From positions 5,573,861-5,637,860 of the forward strand of contig ML058453.1 of NCBI GenBank assembly GCA_003013855.2: DNA of 64,000 nucleotides. The letters run 5' to 3'. The notes under the pieces were generated by a model. It had not been told where the DNA came from, made no database searches, and saw only the letters and a list, made by a program, of their open reading frames with translations. Position numbers and translations under genes: made by a program. The DNA is from Liriodendron chinense. Lineage: Eukaryota; Streptophyta; Magnoliopsida; Magnoliales; Magnoliaceae. This document shows, one piece after another, positions 1 to 13,084 of the stretch (position 1 is its first letter; the number at the start of each line of letters is the position of its first letter).

Positions 1-721
1 GGTTTGATTAGTATTTTGTAAATGATTATGAGGCAATAACATAAAGCTTTCCTTTTCACTAAAAGAAGAGAAAATAAAAGTATAAGGTTTACCTTTCTTT
101 TCTTCTATTGTGCAGGAAATTTCTCACCAAGAAGACACCACATGAAGATACATCCTCTCTATGCGTATTCCCCTTTTATAGATAAGACCACAAGAGAGGT
201 GGGGAAACTTGGTTTCACACTTAGCATAGAAGAAAGAGAGAGATAATCGTTTCCTTATTATGAGACACGCATGGAATGCGCACAGGCTCCACCCAAAGAG
301 CAAAGACTTCCTTTGGTGCAATGACATTTTTATCCTTTCGACTATGAGCCCTATTCTTTCACCAGCACACATGATATTTTTTTCATTTGGCCATATTAGG
401 AGTTACAAGAATTCCAGCCAGCAATTCGCTTGCCAATCTTCTTCTTCTTCTTCTCCTCCTCATGAATGTACATCTCTTCTTCTTAAACCTTATAAGGTTT
501 AACAACCCAAACAAGCCGCACCATCTAATATCAAAGCTGTTAGAGCTGTCGATCAGTGTTCGTATAGGCACAGATCTCGAATGGTTCAGGCCCAGTCGGT
601 GACATCCGCTAGCAATCCTATTGAAAATCCATTAATTTCATGGAAAAAAAAAAAAAAAAAAAGGAAAATGGATAGTTCAACGCAAGAAGAGAGATCTACT
701 TCTCATGTATGTATCTTTACA
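1..721. other. 3' flank of the response regulator gene, no gene seen
   Basis: This stretch lies downstream of the response regulator stop codon at 722 (gene on the minus strand) and probably includes its 3' UTR. It holds a run of A at about 643-661 and C/T-rich tracts near 440-460. Short open frames here are low-complexity translations and I do not support any as a gene. Confidence 0.5.
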
Positions 722-3700
722 CTACGTGAGACCTCTTGTTCGTGTTTGGTCGTGGTTGTTATTGTGTCTATGGCCACCTTCTTCGTTGTGGTCCTCGTTG
801 TGATTGTCATCACTGCTGCTGCTGTTGCAACTACAGTGTAGGGATTTGTGAAGGTGGGGTTGAAGCTTCTTCATATCAGACAACTGAACGGGCTTCAACA
901 GGAATTCCTCAGCTCCTCCTTCCAAGCACCTTGCATCATGAGCATTGCAAATACAATCAACTACGTTCATCTTCTAGCCCGCTTTGGGTGCATTCATTCC
1001 AGTTTTGGTTTGCAGCTGGATACATGGGCGGGTGAATTATAGGCTAACTATTGCACGAGTGCCAACTGCTCATGTGTGTATCACATCCAACCCGTCCAAA
1101 AATACGGCCCACTATGAAGATCACATGTTGAATATAAAACTGGCGGTGGGCTGAGTCTGGGCTACGTGCAGCCTACTCAGCCCTACACTTCCAGGACTAT
1201 CTAGGTGTAAGCCCGAGCACGAAAATTGGATGGGCCCACGTGCAGCCTGGATTTTGAACTTTTTTGGGTCGGGCCTATTCAAAATTTTGATTTTTTCAAG
1301 CCCGAGCACAGCCCATTGACAGCCCTAATCAGCATATTTGTAGGATAGGAGACATGTACGCATTAACTTAGGCAGGACAGGGCTACAATGACTTGATCTC
1401 AAGCCTGGCCCAGAAATTGATTGACCATGCATGCAATTCCCAAGCCTGGACCGGGCTACAATGGCCTGAACATACCTGTCTTCATTCGACCGTCTATAAC
1501 AAATCAGGCAGTTGGGATCATGTTATCAGTTTAGTCATTTTAGGATATTCACCGTTCAACTTATGGTCCGTGATTTAGATGGTTTGAACTGAGGTACATA
1601 CATGTCAGGTGTATGATAAGATGTACTCTGTCAGCCCATCGACCGGAAGGGCTGGACATCTTTAGCCCTCGAACCTAAATCTGAGTGCGGTCAAAGTGGA
1701 CAGCTCGAGTCATTTGAGCCCGGTTATGATAAAATGGGTTGGGTCAGGATGGGCTTGGGCTCCAAGAATTATAAGTGTGTCAGTGGGTCAGGCCATGGCC
1801 CGTCCGGCGAGATTTTTGTACCACGGGCCCATCTGCAGTGGGACCCATCATAGAGTGCACAGGCCACGTGAGGAAACCGTGGCCCATCCACCCTATGGAG
1901 GGGATTGGATGCAAGATTCCATCTTATGCTTACTTTTCAATACCTGATTATTCTGGCTGGCACGTTTTCCGATGACATGACCACGACTGGGATGTCTTTC
2001 CATGAAGATCTCTGCATGCGTATGCCACAGATTCTCTGATTTTTTTTTTTCACAGGAATTGGAATAGAAAGTAATAAAGCAGAGATTAAGAAGGTGAGGA
2101 GTTAAGTAGATGGTTGACCTTGACTCTCGTGAGTAAATCATAGCCGCTCATCCCGGGCATAGAGTAGTCCGTGATAATCAAATCCACATCCACCGCCTGC
2201 GTTCCAAGTGAAAATGTTGTATCATTATACACGAATTTCCACTGTGGTAGATCTTTCGTTCACCTATAGCATGATTTCGCTGTGGTTGAATCACTTGCAT
2301 GATCTTGATAGTCAGAAGGTATGATGATCGTCTAATAAGAAGGGTTTTAATTGATTCAAATGAAGAATTTGAACACCTTATAACATCTAGTTGCAGAGTT
2401 TCAAATCATGGAGGCCTTCCTTTCTAAGGTATTTTATGAGCAGATCAAAACAAGAGGTCCCACTTCATCACGGTCTAACGGAGATTCTTCTATGGGCGTT
2501 CCACCTCAGATGGTCATGTTGACTTGAGCTAGGGGGGTGAACCAAAGAGGATGGGCTGGCCCAGCCCAACCCGGCCTGAGTGCAGAGCCTTGATGCCCAC
2601 GGGTTAGCCTTGAGCCTGACTTTTACTCCAGAGAATTAACTGGATGGTTCTGGACTTGCATCAGCCTAAAGGCTGACAATTAGTCTCTGCATGGCCCGGC
2701 CCAAGTCGGCCTGATTAGGGCCAGTTTGGGCTGAGCTTTGAGGTCTACGGGTTAGATCTGGGCCTAATGTTTAGGTCGGATCGTGATTGGTAAGCCTGGG
2801 GCTTGATGTGCCTCAGGGTCCCACAAGTAGTCCACGTCTGGCTTCGTTATATCAAAAAATGAACGTTTTGGCTCGTGGGCATGTGCTAATTTTTTAGCTG
2901 AAGGGCTGGGCTTGACTGCGACTAAGTTCATTAGTTCATGGGCTGGCTTGAACCCAATGTGGAGAGGAATTATAGGGCCGTTTGCTGATGAGCAAAATTT
3001 TTCATGTATGTGGGGCGGCAGGTATATGATCTACGGGATTGACCTAGTAAGATATGCAACTGATGGGGGCTTCTTTGAAAACGCTCCAGATTGAGAGATT
3101 CCAACCTTTCCCTTGATGGCCCACAAAAAGACAGTTAGAAAGCTGTCAATATTCAAAGGAAAATCGTTCAGCAATCGAAGGGTTTAAACATTCCAATATG
3201 ATGGGTTTTCCCATTCACAGTGGGGCCCATCCTATGAACGGTTTGGATCATTGAAAAATATCCCCACATGAGTATAATAGCAAGGATGGAAGGGAAATGT
3301 TTATGGAGCAAAAAGATCACTTTCTCACCCGCTGTTGGGTAGCAGGACAAGCATGAGAAGATGGATCCATGCTATCCGGCAACCCTAGATACTCCAGTGC
3401 TTTACTTCCAGATTCCACACAAGTTACTGCATCAAAACAGCCCCAACCACAAAATTAACCAAACAAATTCAAAGAAAAATGCTAATGCAACTAGTGAGAA
3501 ATCCAGACCACTGATCAGGCAGGACACCCACTGTGATCATACCCTCCCCCAACGTCAGGCTGGCCCACTTATCAGGTGGTCGATATAGGTGTAGGAGTTA
3601 GAGAAAGGACCTACATTCTTCGTATATGTGTGGTCCATTTTACGTGCGTGATCACTGTGATCTTGCCCCAAAGATCAGGCAGTCCATTCATCAAGTGGGC

Positions 3701-4010
3701 CACATGGATACAAGTAAAATTGATGGTTACAAAGGCCACCCAACAGCCTACATTCGACAAACACATACGGTCCACCTGACGAATTGTGTATAATCACAGG
3801 TCGCCCCAGCTGATGAACGGTTGTGATCTGACAAACATGAGCCACAAATAGCAAACCACAACCATGAATTACATCAAGAGTATGAGAGAAGATACCCTGG
3901 CAGGAAGAGATGGTGAGGATCCTTTCCAAGAGCTTGCGATCGAGAAGGCTGTCATCGACTGCTAGAACATGAAATTGGTTGGAGTCTTGAATGTTTGCTT
4001 TCAAAGCCAT
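722..4010 (-). CDS. Type-A response regulator (cytokinin signalling), five exons
   Basis: Five exons on the minus strand, 4010-3896, 3426-3329, 2196-2119, 2011-1944 and 929-722, join in frame across GT-AG introns (469, 1132, 107 and 1014 bp) to give 188 residues. The protein is a receiver domain: the acidic pair is in AVDDS (D19, D20), the phosphoacceptor is D81 in IITDYSMPGMSGYDLL, then VVVMSSENVPARI, and the conserved lysine is K132 in FLLKPVQLSD. There is no DNA-binding output domain, so it is type A: it receives phosphate from a phosphotransfer protein and damps cytokinin signalling. The SSCQ-V motif and SGSKALEYLGL resemble the Arabidopsis ARR8/ARR9 group; the exact orthologue is not settled. 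The tail is short and rich in Ser, Asp, His and Asn. The ATG was chosen because a TATA box lies about 60 bp upstream. The large introns carry transposon fragments. The exon 5 acceptor is CAAG rather than CAG. Confidence 0.9.
1125..1336. repeat. G+C-rich transposon remnant in intron 4 of the response regulator
   Basis: The segment is rich in GGGC/GCCC words and ends in CCATTGACAGCCCTAA, the same end as the hAT-type element at 40409-40964. I could not fix its left end or a target duplication. It lies inside the last intron of the response regulator gene. Confidence 0.35.
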
Positions 4011-4067
4011 TATTTCTCTCCTCTCACTCTCTTTCTTCTCTTACCAGCCTCAGTCTTTCCTTCTTGA

Positions 4068-4076
4068 TTTTATATA
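4068..4076 (-). promoter_or_regulatory. TATA box of the response regulator gene
   Basis: Read on the minus strand this is CTATATAAAA. It lies about 60 bp upstream of the ATG at 4010 and is followed by a C/T- and GA-rich leader. Transcription would be expected to start near 4040. Confidence 0.65.
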
Positions 4077-4084
4077 GAAGGAAA

Positions 4085-7000
4085 TGCCGTGGGGTGTTTT
4101 TCACGTAGGTTGAAGTAGGTAGGAATGCAACGGTGTTTTCATCTGCTTGGCTTTGGTAGAGCACGTCTGTACACCAGTGAGACCCATGGTTTGGTAATCA
4201 AGACCATTGATGGGCTATGGACAAGTATTGGATTTCCATTTCAGATTGGTGGGCCCATGGTTCATTAGTCCAGACCATTGATCTGTTTCACCCCATCATT
4301 GGTGGAGCTGATGTATCCCTTGTATTGTAATCTAGACCGTAGATCTGATATGCAAACCATGACCCACTGCTCAACTACTGTAAAGGGTGCATCATTTATT
4401 CTCACATGGTCTGCCTACAATCAACTTGCTTCAACAAAATTAGGTGGAATGTGTGGCAAGCGATCATGCACTCTTGAGTAGTTCGCGTTTCCTTTTGAGG
4501 AATGCAATCGCACTCGCTCGAGCTCATCTAGAAAGTGCACATGCCCTCACACGAGGCAACGAGGCACACGTACGTAAGATCAGAGACTCTCTTCAGGTGA
4601 TCCAATTAATTTATATTGCATGGCTGAAAATCCTGCCCTACAACTGGATAAAACATTTTAATGGTTAATAGCAATTGATCATGGCCCACCTGATGATCGC
4701 TTTTGCCTCACTTTATATGCATTGAGTCCACACAGCGAGGATAGGCAGAAGGCTCGTTCTGATCTTGCACGAGTGTGACTCATTTCCACGTGTCAGGTGA
4801 GTGAACTTTCAAATTCCACTCGAGCGAGTGCCGTTATAGCAAGTAAGCTTTTGTATTCAGAGGCTGGAACAATACATCGCACGCATTGCTTTTTTTCTTT
4901 CTTCTTTTCTTTTGGGACTTCAGCCGTTGGATTCAATGATCTATACCGTCTATATGATGGGGCTCACCTTTGATAGGAGGAAACCAGAAAGAAAAAGGAA
5001 AAGGAAAGGTTAGAAGATCCTACCAATGGCCTACAAAACAATGGTTAAAGTAGACGGTATGTATTCAATAAATATATAAATAACCGGTAAAGGATAAATT
5101 GGTTGAAATATTCCAATCTAACACAGTAAGGCCCATCATATACACGACTTGGATCACTCAAAATGACCCTGATCCAACGGCTAGAATCCTTAAGGGAAAA
5201 AAAAAAAGCAACACATGGGATGTATTGTAGCAAACCTCTTCTATTGGTACAAAAGATTTTGCCTGTACCAGAAAATCCATGCATATAAAACACAAATAAA
5301 TACAAACACACCCACAAAGATATGGTAGCTTACCTGCCTTTATCCTCATCACTTCAAAATTTAAATCTAGCCAATCACCTTCTCATCAGCCTTGCTATAA
5401 TGTAGTATTCTTTAAATCATGTGGTCCTAAAATACAAGGCTTTAGACCTTAAATTGGTGACCCTGCTTTCAGTACACGATGGAAAGTGTGCAAGAGATCT
5501 AAACCGATCATCAGGCATCCTTACATTGCATGGGCCTTTTTTGGTGAAAATTGACAGCCAAAAGTTTTTGGTTGATATTTTATAACCATCCATCTTTCCA
5601 GAAAAGACTCCAATAGAATGGTTAGGATGGTGTTATCATTGTGATTTTTGGGTATGGTCCATCGGATATGGCCCGTACCCGATGATTGGTTCAGATCCAT
5701 GTGTTCAGTGCACTGGTTAGTCACCGATGAGCTAAGCATGAAAAAAAAAAAAAAGAAGGTAAACAGCATAATTTAGACGGGCTAGACCATTTAAGTATTG
5801 TTGGCGGTTCATCATCCTCACATGTAGTACTGATGCATCCAGACCATACAAATTGTTGGTCCCGTTTGGATGGAATACAATTCTAAACTTGTACTGATCC
5901 TGGAATCCTGACCACCCAATTAATGTCAACCAAATGGATGGTTAAAGTATTGAGAGTGGTCCAAATTTGAAGGGAAAAATTGGATGGTCAATATCATCTT
6001 AGCTGGGTGTGGGATTTGGACAGTCTGGATTTCCATACAACCATGCCATGTGACGGTTCGAGGACCCACCACCACTTTTTCAATGATGCAGAAGCCACAT
6101 AGGAGTCTCAATGATGCATAAGCCACGTAGGAGTCTAGCCCTAGTCTAATCACAAAATAAATGAAACACCTTTAATAGAGTGCGTTCAAGAAAATATTAG
6201 ACGGTTATCCTATCCGCCCAAGTGCCAAAAATTATCCAGATCCACAGCTCAGGAAGGACACGCACAACGGAGAAGGGATTCTAACCATAGGTTTGTGTGT
6301 GGGGAAATCATGGTGTATATATTTCATCAAAACCGTTCATCTGGTGTGGCTCGGTAGGATGAAGGGAAGATAGAAATATCAATCTGATCCCAAGTTCTTG
6401 TGGACCACACCGCCTCAACTTAAACGTTTTAGGCACAATTTTATATTTTTAACATTAATGTGGCCCAATTGAGTTAATCTTTTATCGGGCTGATTTTTTG
6501 CATGCACGGTGAGAATAAGGTTTCTCACTTAGTGGACGGAGTGGATTTCACATATACAACATGTTGGGCCCATTTAACTTAGCTTGAGTGTTTTGTCCGC
6601 TGCGAAAAAAGAGGAGTCTGGTCTCATGAAATTGGTCGGAACATGGAATATAGATCTTGTAATGATAGTCTTGGGACAATGGTATTAAAGAGTGGGGGAC
6701 AAGCACCCACAAGTTGAGAGGGCACACTACAAATAAGATCTTGGTGGGCCCCTTTCTTTTATGATTGTTAGTGGTCTGGGATCTGACCCGGTCAACAGTA
6801 CTTCGAAAAAAAAAGGGTTTGACGGTCCACACAACCCACTAACTCGAGAATTGGGACCACCATCTTATGATCCAGACGCTGCGAATTTTTTCAAGGCGGG
6901 TTTCCCACATGGGTGGGATCTTTTGTGACACCAATGTTGTATATGTATAATCTACTCCGTCCATCAGGTGAAAACAGTTATTTGAACCGTACAAACAAAA

Positions 7001-9369
7001 TATCAGCCCAATAAAGAAATTCCTATAGTAAAATCACATCAATCGGTTCGCTTGATTTCTCATTCATGGTGGGCCACCAATGCAAAGTCATGATTCCTAA
7101 TAAACATCCCGCGGGCCTGAAAGTTAAAACGAAAGCCAACCAGGTCTGGCCCACTGACTCTTCCACCCAAGGGCCCATGGTCAACATTATTTCTCCCTGT
7201 GTGCCCGAGACCTACAAGGATTCCAGTTTGTCTGTCCAAGCTACTCATGTCGCGGGCATTAGCTGGGACCTGTGCAAATGAGCTGGTCCAAAAATCAGGC
7301 CTGGAGCCCATGGAAGGCCCACCTGTACAAAAGTAATGGACGACTTTAATCAGTGATTGTAGGTTCAGGTCATCCACATGGATGGCTCAGTTTATGTACA
7401 GAACAGATGTCTTACACCTTTGCCAGGTTGGCACGTGCAAAATTCGTTGTATGCTGCTAGCAAACACAGGGTTTAGCTGGCCTTTGTTTCTGCTTTTACG
7501 CCAGTATTTTAGCATTATCTTCATCATGAACGTGAGATACTTTTTTTTTTTTTTATCAGTGATCAGAGACACTGGTTTTTTGGACCATCATTTGGATTGG
7601 CCAAAGCTCAAGAATCAAGAAGATTCGAAGAATGTCAGCCGTCTGATCACTTTCTGCGGTGAATTGTAACTAAAAATTCAACAAAAATCGAGCAACTGTT
7701 CACATTCAACAGAATGGGCAAAAGTCCAGAACATAAAATGGTCAGGGCGATCCAACCTAAGCAAATTCTGGGCTGTGGCCCATTCAAGTGGTGGCCTACC
7801 ATATCGAAAGAATCATATGTTGTGAGTATTGCAATTCATTGAACTTTTGCAGAAGGGCTTTATGATAACCCAGATCAGGTAGAAATGTAAGGATAGATCA
7901 AGCCCACTTCATCATGTAGTTGGGTTGGGCCGAGCGACCATATGGGCTTTGTGAATAATCAGACTAGTCCCATCCAGTGCGCGCACAAGCCGGAGCCCAG
8001 ATTGAAGCACTTAGGCTCAAATTCCTGTGAAGCTGAGCTGGCCCATTCGAGTCCATAGAATGTTAACGGGTGGTAATGGCCGGGCTAGCACAGTTCATGG
8101 GTTGGCCCTGGACCGGTCCTAATCCTTCAAGACCTGGCCCTAGTCCTGCCCTGGCACTAATCGAGCTGAAAAGACCTGCGCCCTAACTCTAGCCTACGCT
8201 GCCAGGCCAGGCTATGGCCAGTCCTCCCAAGACCTGGGCCCTTGATAGACTGGAATGGCAGAACATAACTTGTGTAGCCAATCCTAATTAATTGGTATAA
8301 TTCTTAGATGACGATGATGATCTTCCATCTGCTATTAATCCTACATGTAAAAGGTTTTGATCATTGAAACATGACCCAGATCCAACAGTTGTCTTTAAAC
8401 TACACATGTTGAATGGGTATTCTTTACGGTTCCCCTTCGATAAAACTGTGGCCCACTTAATTATTAGATTGGGCCATTCTTCATTTCCCTGGGCCTGGTC
8501 CCACAGCCAAATTTAGGGGCTCAGACCCTGGTCCGACTGACTGGATCGCTCAAGCGGGCCAGGCTGCCGAACCATTGAGACCCCTATGGGTCAATTTCAG
8601 ATTCAGCCCAAGTGCAACTCTTTTACCAAAGGAGCCTAGAATTCCAGCCTAAATCTGACCCATGGCTTATTAACCTATGAACCAACCCAACCCAGTTAAA
8701 ATTCATCAGCCCAAGCCTAACTATTTAGGGTTGTGGAACATCAATTAATGTTTTGGTTCAAGGGTCGGGTGTGGTCATCTGACAGCCCATTGATAAGCTA
8801 CTTGCACAGGTTGGGTTGGGTAGGTTTCAACCAGAGCCTGACGCATTTTCTTAAATGGGTCACGGTTTCTAACCTGATCCCAACTCACCACCCATTTAGA
8901 TACCTTCATCCATCTCAGGGCTGAGCTGCCGCCCACCGGTGAGTAGACCAGCCTAGGACAGGCAATTTTCATTTCGAACCCCACCCACCTGGAACATGGT
9001 CCAGATCTCACACACGTTAGTAACTTGTCTCGTGTTCGTAGATACGCCTCTTTAAAGGACCAATAGCAGCCTGTGGGAATCAAATCTCTTATCCTTTTAA
9101 GACTCATTGGTACTTCTTGGGACCACTGAAGTTTTGGGTCATTATGATATTTGGTTTTTACCTTCTTCCCAATGGAACTGAGGTTATGGACGGGCTGGAT
9201 GACACATAAACGTCACAGTACATTCAGAAAGATTTCAATGATAGATTGTATACTTACAGGACAAGCATGATGGGGCCGGATCTTATTAGACAGCAGGTCA
9301 CTATAAAAAGTAGGCATAATATTCAACTCAACAACTTTCAAACATGCTTCGTGAGCTCCATTTACCATA
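4085..9369. other. Intergenic, degraded short-element and low-copy repeat DNA
   Basis: No coding region is supported. The stretch is studded with words shared with the inverted-repeat elements elsewhere in the window (for example CCGTCCATCAGGTG, GTGGGCCCAC, AATGGATGGAC), and with G+C-rich GGGCC/GGCCC tracts at about 7900-8720. I could not find paired ends or target duplications for individual elements. Homopolymer runs occur at 5205-5215, 5741-5754 and 7542-7554. Confidence 0.5.
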
Positions 9370-10440
9370 GCATCCTACTATCCAACTGGTGGTATACATT
9401 GGTACAGGCAGGGCTAGTACCCTTGATGTTGGACGGGTCGCTGATTATTTCATGGACCAGATGGAGCAAAAGAAGACCGGTCAGGGTCAAAAGTGATTCG
9501 GACCGTCAGGACCATAAATCGGTCGTATCTCACAAACCGGAATGAGTTACGGGACGTATAATATATCAATTTGGGGTAGCTCGAGCTACTTTAGCCAACC
9601 AACCCTGCTATGCCGGGTTACCCAAGCCGGAATCGCGAGAATCAACCGTATCGACGGTTATTAGGCTAGTTTATTTTCAATTTTACTATTTATAGTAAGT
9701 TTTAATTCGATCATAACTTTGCATCTGTGTGATTTTAGAGTTAGTACCCAACATGAAAAGGGCTTAGAATATTTAGTAGAACAGCGTGGTTGAGGCCGTT
9801 TGATAACTTTCTATTTTTGACCGAAAATCAAGAGTTCTAGTAAGATTGAACGACTTCTATAAATAGTAAGTTTACTATTTATAGTAAGCTGCGTTTTCTA
9901 AGAGTTTTAGCTGGAGTTGGATTCTGATACTTTACGTAGGGTTTAGTTTTCTATTTATATGCATTGTAATTTCGTTTTCATTCATTCAATTATCAATAAA
10001 TCAATTATTCGGAATTTATTTCCTCTTTTTATCTTTTATTTCTTCTTGTGGATTCGAGAAACTATCGGTTAGGGAGACGGTGATCGACCTACCACGTCCT
10101 CCCTGCGTCAACCCTCTAACCAGCCCGTGTCTTCAATGATAGGCTCCCCTATCTCACTTCTCAAATTAGCATGGCTAACTAAGCTTTGGATAATCGATTT
10201 TTGGATCATGCGATATGGAGCAATATGGATGGAGTCGACGTCACACCCACATCATGGCGGCCCTGACACAACTGTTGCCTGGGTTCTGTACAGCACTTGC
10301 TGTAGAGAATTCGCGCCCACCTAAAGGTGGACCCCACCTGTACCAAGCTTGTCCAACAAGTTATATTGTTTATTTCTCTGTGCCTCTTGTTTCACATTAG
10401 AAAAGAGGAAACACTCCCCACTTAGCCTCCACAGAGATAA
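9370..10440 (+). repeat. Left copy of a local duplication, split by a solo LTR
   Basis: Flanks of the LTR at 9424-10110 match the segment at 11030-11575: both contain a GGCTAGTAC word, a TCTCAAATTAGCATGGCTAA stretch, an AAAGGTGGACCCCACCTGTA stretch and a run around TTTATTTCTCT. The right copy lacks the LTR, so it represents the empty site and the LTR inserted after or during the duplication. Confidence 0.65.
9424..10110 (+). mobile_element. Solo LTR, family 1 (687 bp)
   Basis: It starts TGATG and ends CGTCA, which are near-perfect inverse ends, and is flanked by the perfect 5-bp duplication ACCCT (9419-9423 and 10111-10115). An AATAAA near 9995 on the plus strand suggests plus orientation. 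The last 100 bp, including a GTGGATTCGAGAAAC word, is repeated on the opposite strand at 17282-18030. No internal coding region remains, so this is a solo LTR formed by recombination between two LTRs. Superfamily not assigned; a 5-bp duplication fits either gypsy or copia. Confidence 0.85.
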
Positions 10441-10499
10441 TGGTGTGATGGGATGTAGGTCCACTACATAAGCCATGTATGTTTATTTACGTCCATGCG

Positions 10500-10938
10500 T
10501 TCGTATGTTTTCTCATCTCATTTTAGATGCAATACCAAACCTTAAGAAGATCCAAATCTCAGGTGGACCATACAGCTAGAAATAGTGATAAATGACCCTT
10601 AACAACATTTTATGGGATTAAGCTGAGTTTTGTATTTTTCCTTCACTGAGATCTTCTTGACAATATCAAGAGGTTGGATTGAGAATAAATATTACCAAAA
10701 CCTTATGTGCTCTTTGGAATTTTTAATGGTAAGGCACTCAATAACCACTGCTTCTGTAGTGTGGTCCACCTAATATTTGGATCTGCATAATTTTTTGTAC
10801 CCTGTTCTAAAATGAGCTGGAAAAATAGATGGACGGTGTGGATATACAAAATATCATCAATCTGGACCCCAATGTAAGGGTAACATCTACTAAGGTGTTA
10901 CCGCTTACCAAGTAACGCCTACTCCGCTCCCCCGTCAA
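10500..10938. mobile_element. Truncated inverted-repeat element, core family, AGCGGATTAG-type end
   Basis: The core matches the palindromic family (ATCCAAATCTCAGGTGGACC; GTGGTCCACCTAATATTTGG). The right end has a GTAAGGGTAACA word followed by a CCGCTCC end like that of the complete element at 13475-14066. The matching left end is missing, so this copy is truncated on the left. Confidence 0.6.
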
Positions 10939-11029
10939 AGATGGACAGGATATTCGCTCCCCGTCAAACGAGTATCAAGCATGCTTCCACATTAGTATTA
11001 TCCAATTAAATTCCACTGTTGTACCTGCA

Positions 11030-11575
11030 CGGGCATTGGTACAAACAAGGCTAGTACTCAATCCATGTCTTGGATGATAAGCTTCCCTGTCTCACATCTC
11101 AAATTAGCATGGCTAATTCAGTTCTGTATCAGCTTGATTTTTGCTCAGGTTCCTACTTGCTGTAGGAGTAGATTAGGTACTGACCCATCAGGATGCTGAG
11201 GAAACGCACCTTGACATTGGTGGAGAGCCGATCAGGCCTGCAACGATGTGAAAGTGGTATACTGATAGCCCTGTCACATCAGTGTAGCTCCACTGCTCTT
11301 CACCAGCCATGAGGTGCCACACACCTATTCATCTCCTCAACTTCCTGGGGAGGGTAGTACCTAATCCGATCCGTGCTGTAGGAAAGTGAAAATTCTCTTC
11401 CACCAAAAGGTGGACCCCACCTGTAGCAAGCTTGTCCAAACGAGTTATATTATTTATTTCTCTCTGTGCCTCTTTTTCACATGGGAAAAGAGGGAGTACT
11501 CCCTACTTTAGTTTACAGAGGGAGAGAACGGTCTGCAATGAGCCATGGGACGTAGGTCCAGTACATAACCCATGT
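11030..11575 (+). repeat. Right copy of the local duplication (empty site)
   Basis: Matches the flanks of the solo LTR at 9424-10110 and is uninterrupted. It is separated from the left copy by the truncated element at 10500-10938 and about 90 bp of other sequence. Confidence 0.6.
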
Positions 11576-12235
11576 ATTTTTTTTATTTTTTTTATTTTTT
11601 AAGTAAGTGACGCCATAGATGAGCCAACAAGTGGATCCACGAGTGTGTTTTAATTTTTTTTGTTTTTGTTTTGCTTTGAGTCATGAATTGTGCATACCAA
11701 ATGCTACTTTTTAATTCTTTCTCAGCCGTTAATTGAGACCTATTCCAAGCACGCTTCTGTGATGGTCAGACATGGATGGTACAGATGATAGATTATTAGA
11801 CAGCGCTAAAGTAACTGCTCGTGTGAGGCGTATACAAGGCTTTGCGGCACCAGTGCCAACGTCATATGTTTGAGAGAGATCGGGACCGTTCAACAGGTGG
11901 GTCCCACTCTGAACATACATTACTGAAAAATCGAGCGGCTTCAATCGTTGGACCATCCGCATACGTACGTTGGATGTGGAAAGTTTCTTTAATGTGTAGC
12001 CAACCTGATGAGCAGACCGAGATCAGCCACCGTACGTCCATGGTGGGCCCGACCTGATGAATCTCCCAGATCTCATAACCATGTGTCTTTTTGGCACGTG
12101 CGCTGGGAAGCACGAGCGAGTATAAATTAGTACACCTAGGCTAGATGCAATTGCAAGTGAAGGGCACGTGGGCTGATGAGGAATTATTATAGCCGCCGAC
12201 CGCCCTCGTTTGACTACCATTCATATCATGTAACA
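11576..12235. other. Intergenic, no feature resolved
   Basis: A T-rich tract (about 11578-11600) is followed by unique-looking sequence with scattered words of the short-element families. No open frame has recognisable protein similarity. Confidence 0.4.
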
Positions 12236-12239
12236 CTCA

Positions 12240-12620
12240 TTCGCTATTAGACAAGAAGGTCATGGTCCAACCGGTTGTACCACAAGTTAGTAGACCTAGC
12301 AAATAACTTCCAATCTTTCAATGTGGTTGCAAAATCCAATCCGTCCAATAAGTCGGTCGCATCATGAGGATTTCTTCATGCGAAAATCAACCACACCCAC
12401 TAAATGAGCAGCGGATCCTTCTATTTTGCTAATTATTAATGGCTAGACACTGCTTTTTAGGTGCAAACCACCTGATGTGTAGATGGAGCTTATTTTTGCA
12501 TCAGGTGATCCTCATGGTGGGCCCAATTTACTTTCAAGTAGCCGTCTATTTGGACTGACCTGCTGTTTGTGGGATGTGTTGAGAAAATCATTTGAAAAGA
12601 TTGTCCATGGAAGATTGGCC
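12240..12620. repeat. Dispersed repeat, copy 1
   Basis: Shares order and wording with 13085-13440: a GTACCACAAGTTA word, an AATCC..CCGTCCAAT block, a CATGAGGAT block, then a TTAATGGCTAGAC block and a CCACCTGATG.GTAGATGG block. The ends are not defined and no protein is encoded. Confidence 0.5.
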
Positions 12621-13084
12621 CAGCCAAGGATATTTAGAACCATCAAAATTGCTGTGGTATTTTCTCAGAAGAGGAAGAAGCGTGAACTGGACCGAATGGA
12701 TGGTCCAGATTGTTGATGTGGATGCCAACAGGTCCAAATACAATTACGTGAAAGGGAACATGTTCCTGCCCTTAGGTTCAGTGGATCATCTGTCCTTCTC
12801 TCTCTTTTCCTGAGTCACTGTCTGAGTGGCCTCGAAAGTTACACGTGCAACGGACGTGGAGAGGACGGAAGAGAAAGATCAAACAGACTCCGAGGGGGAT
12901 AGAAAAATCTAAGCTAGAGCGTGGGTAGACGTAGATAAAATCCAAGCCATTGATTTATAAGCATGAAGATTTTCTCCCAAAATGTGGCTTGTCTTTCTTG
13001 AAATTCACATTAATATCTCATGACGTATAAAAGGACAAAACTCTCCTACCACTGGAGATGGGCAAAAATGTCCTCTTCTGCCCA
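12621..13084. other. Intergenic, no feature resolved
   Basis: No coding region or element ends recognised. It separates the two copies of the dispersed repeat. Confidence 0.35.

Noticed and set aside
124..602. Short overlapping open frames on both strands
   Set aside because: They translate low-complexity C/T- and A-rich DNA (poly-Arg and poly-Ser/Leu runs) and lie in the probable 3' UTR and flank of the response regulator gene.
3675..3895. Continuation of response regulator exon 1 to the stop at 3675
   Set aside because: The reading past 3896 loses receiver similarity; a GT donor there joins in frame to exon 2 with the conserved SGSKALEYLGL motif.
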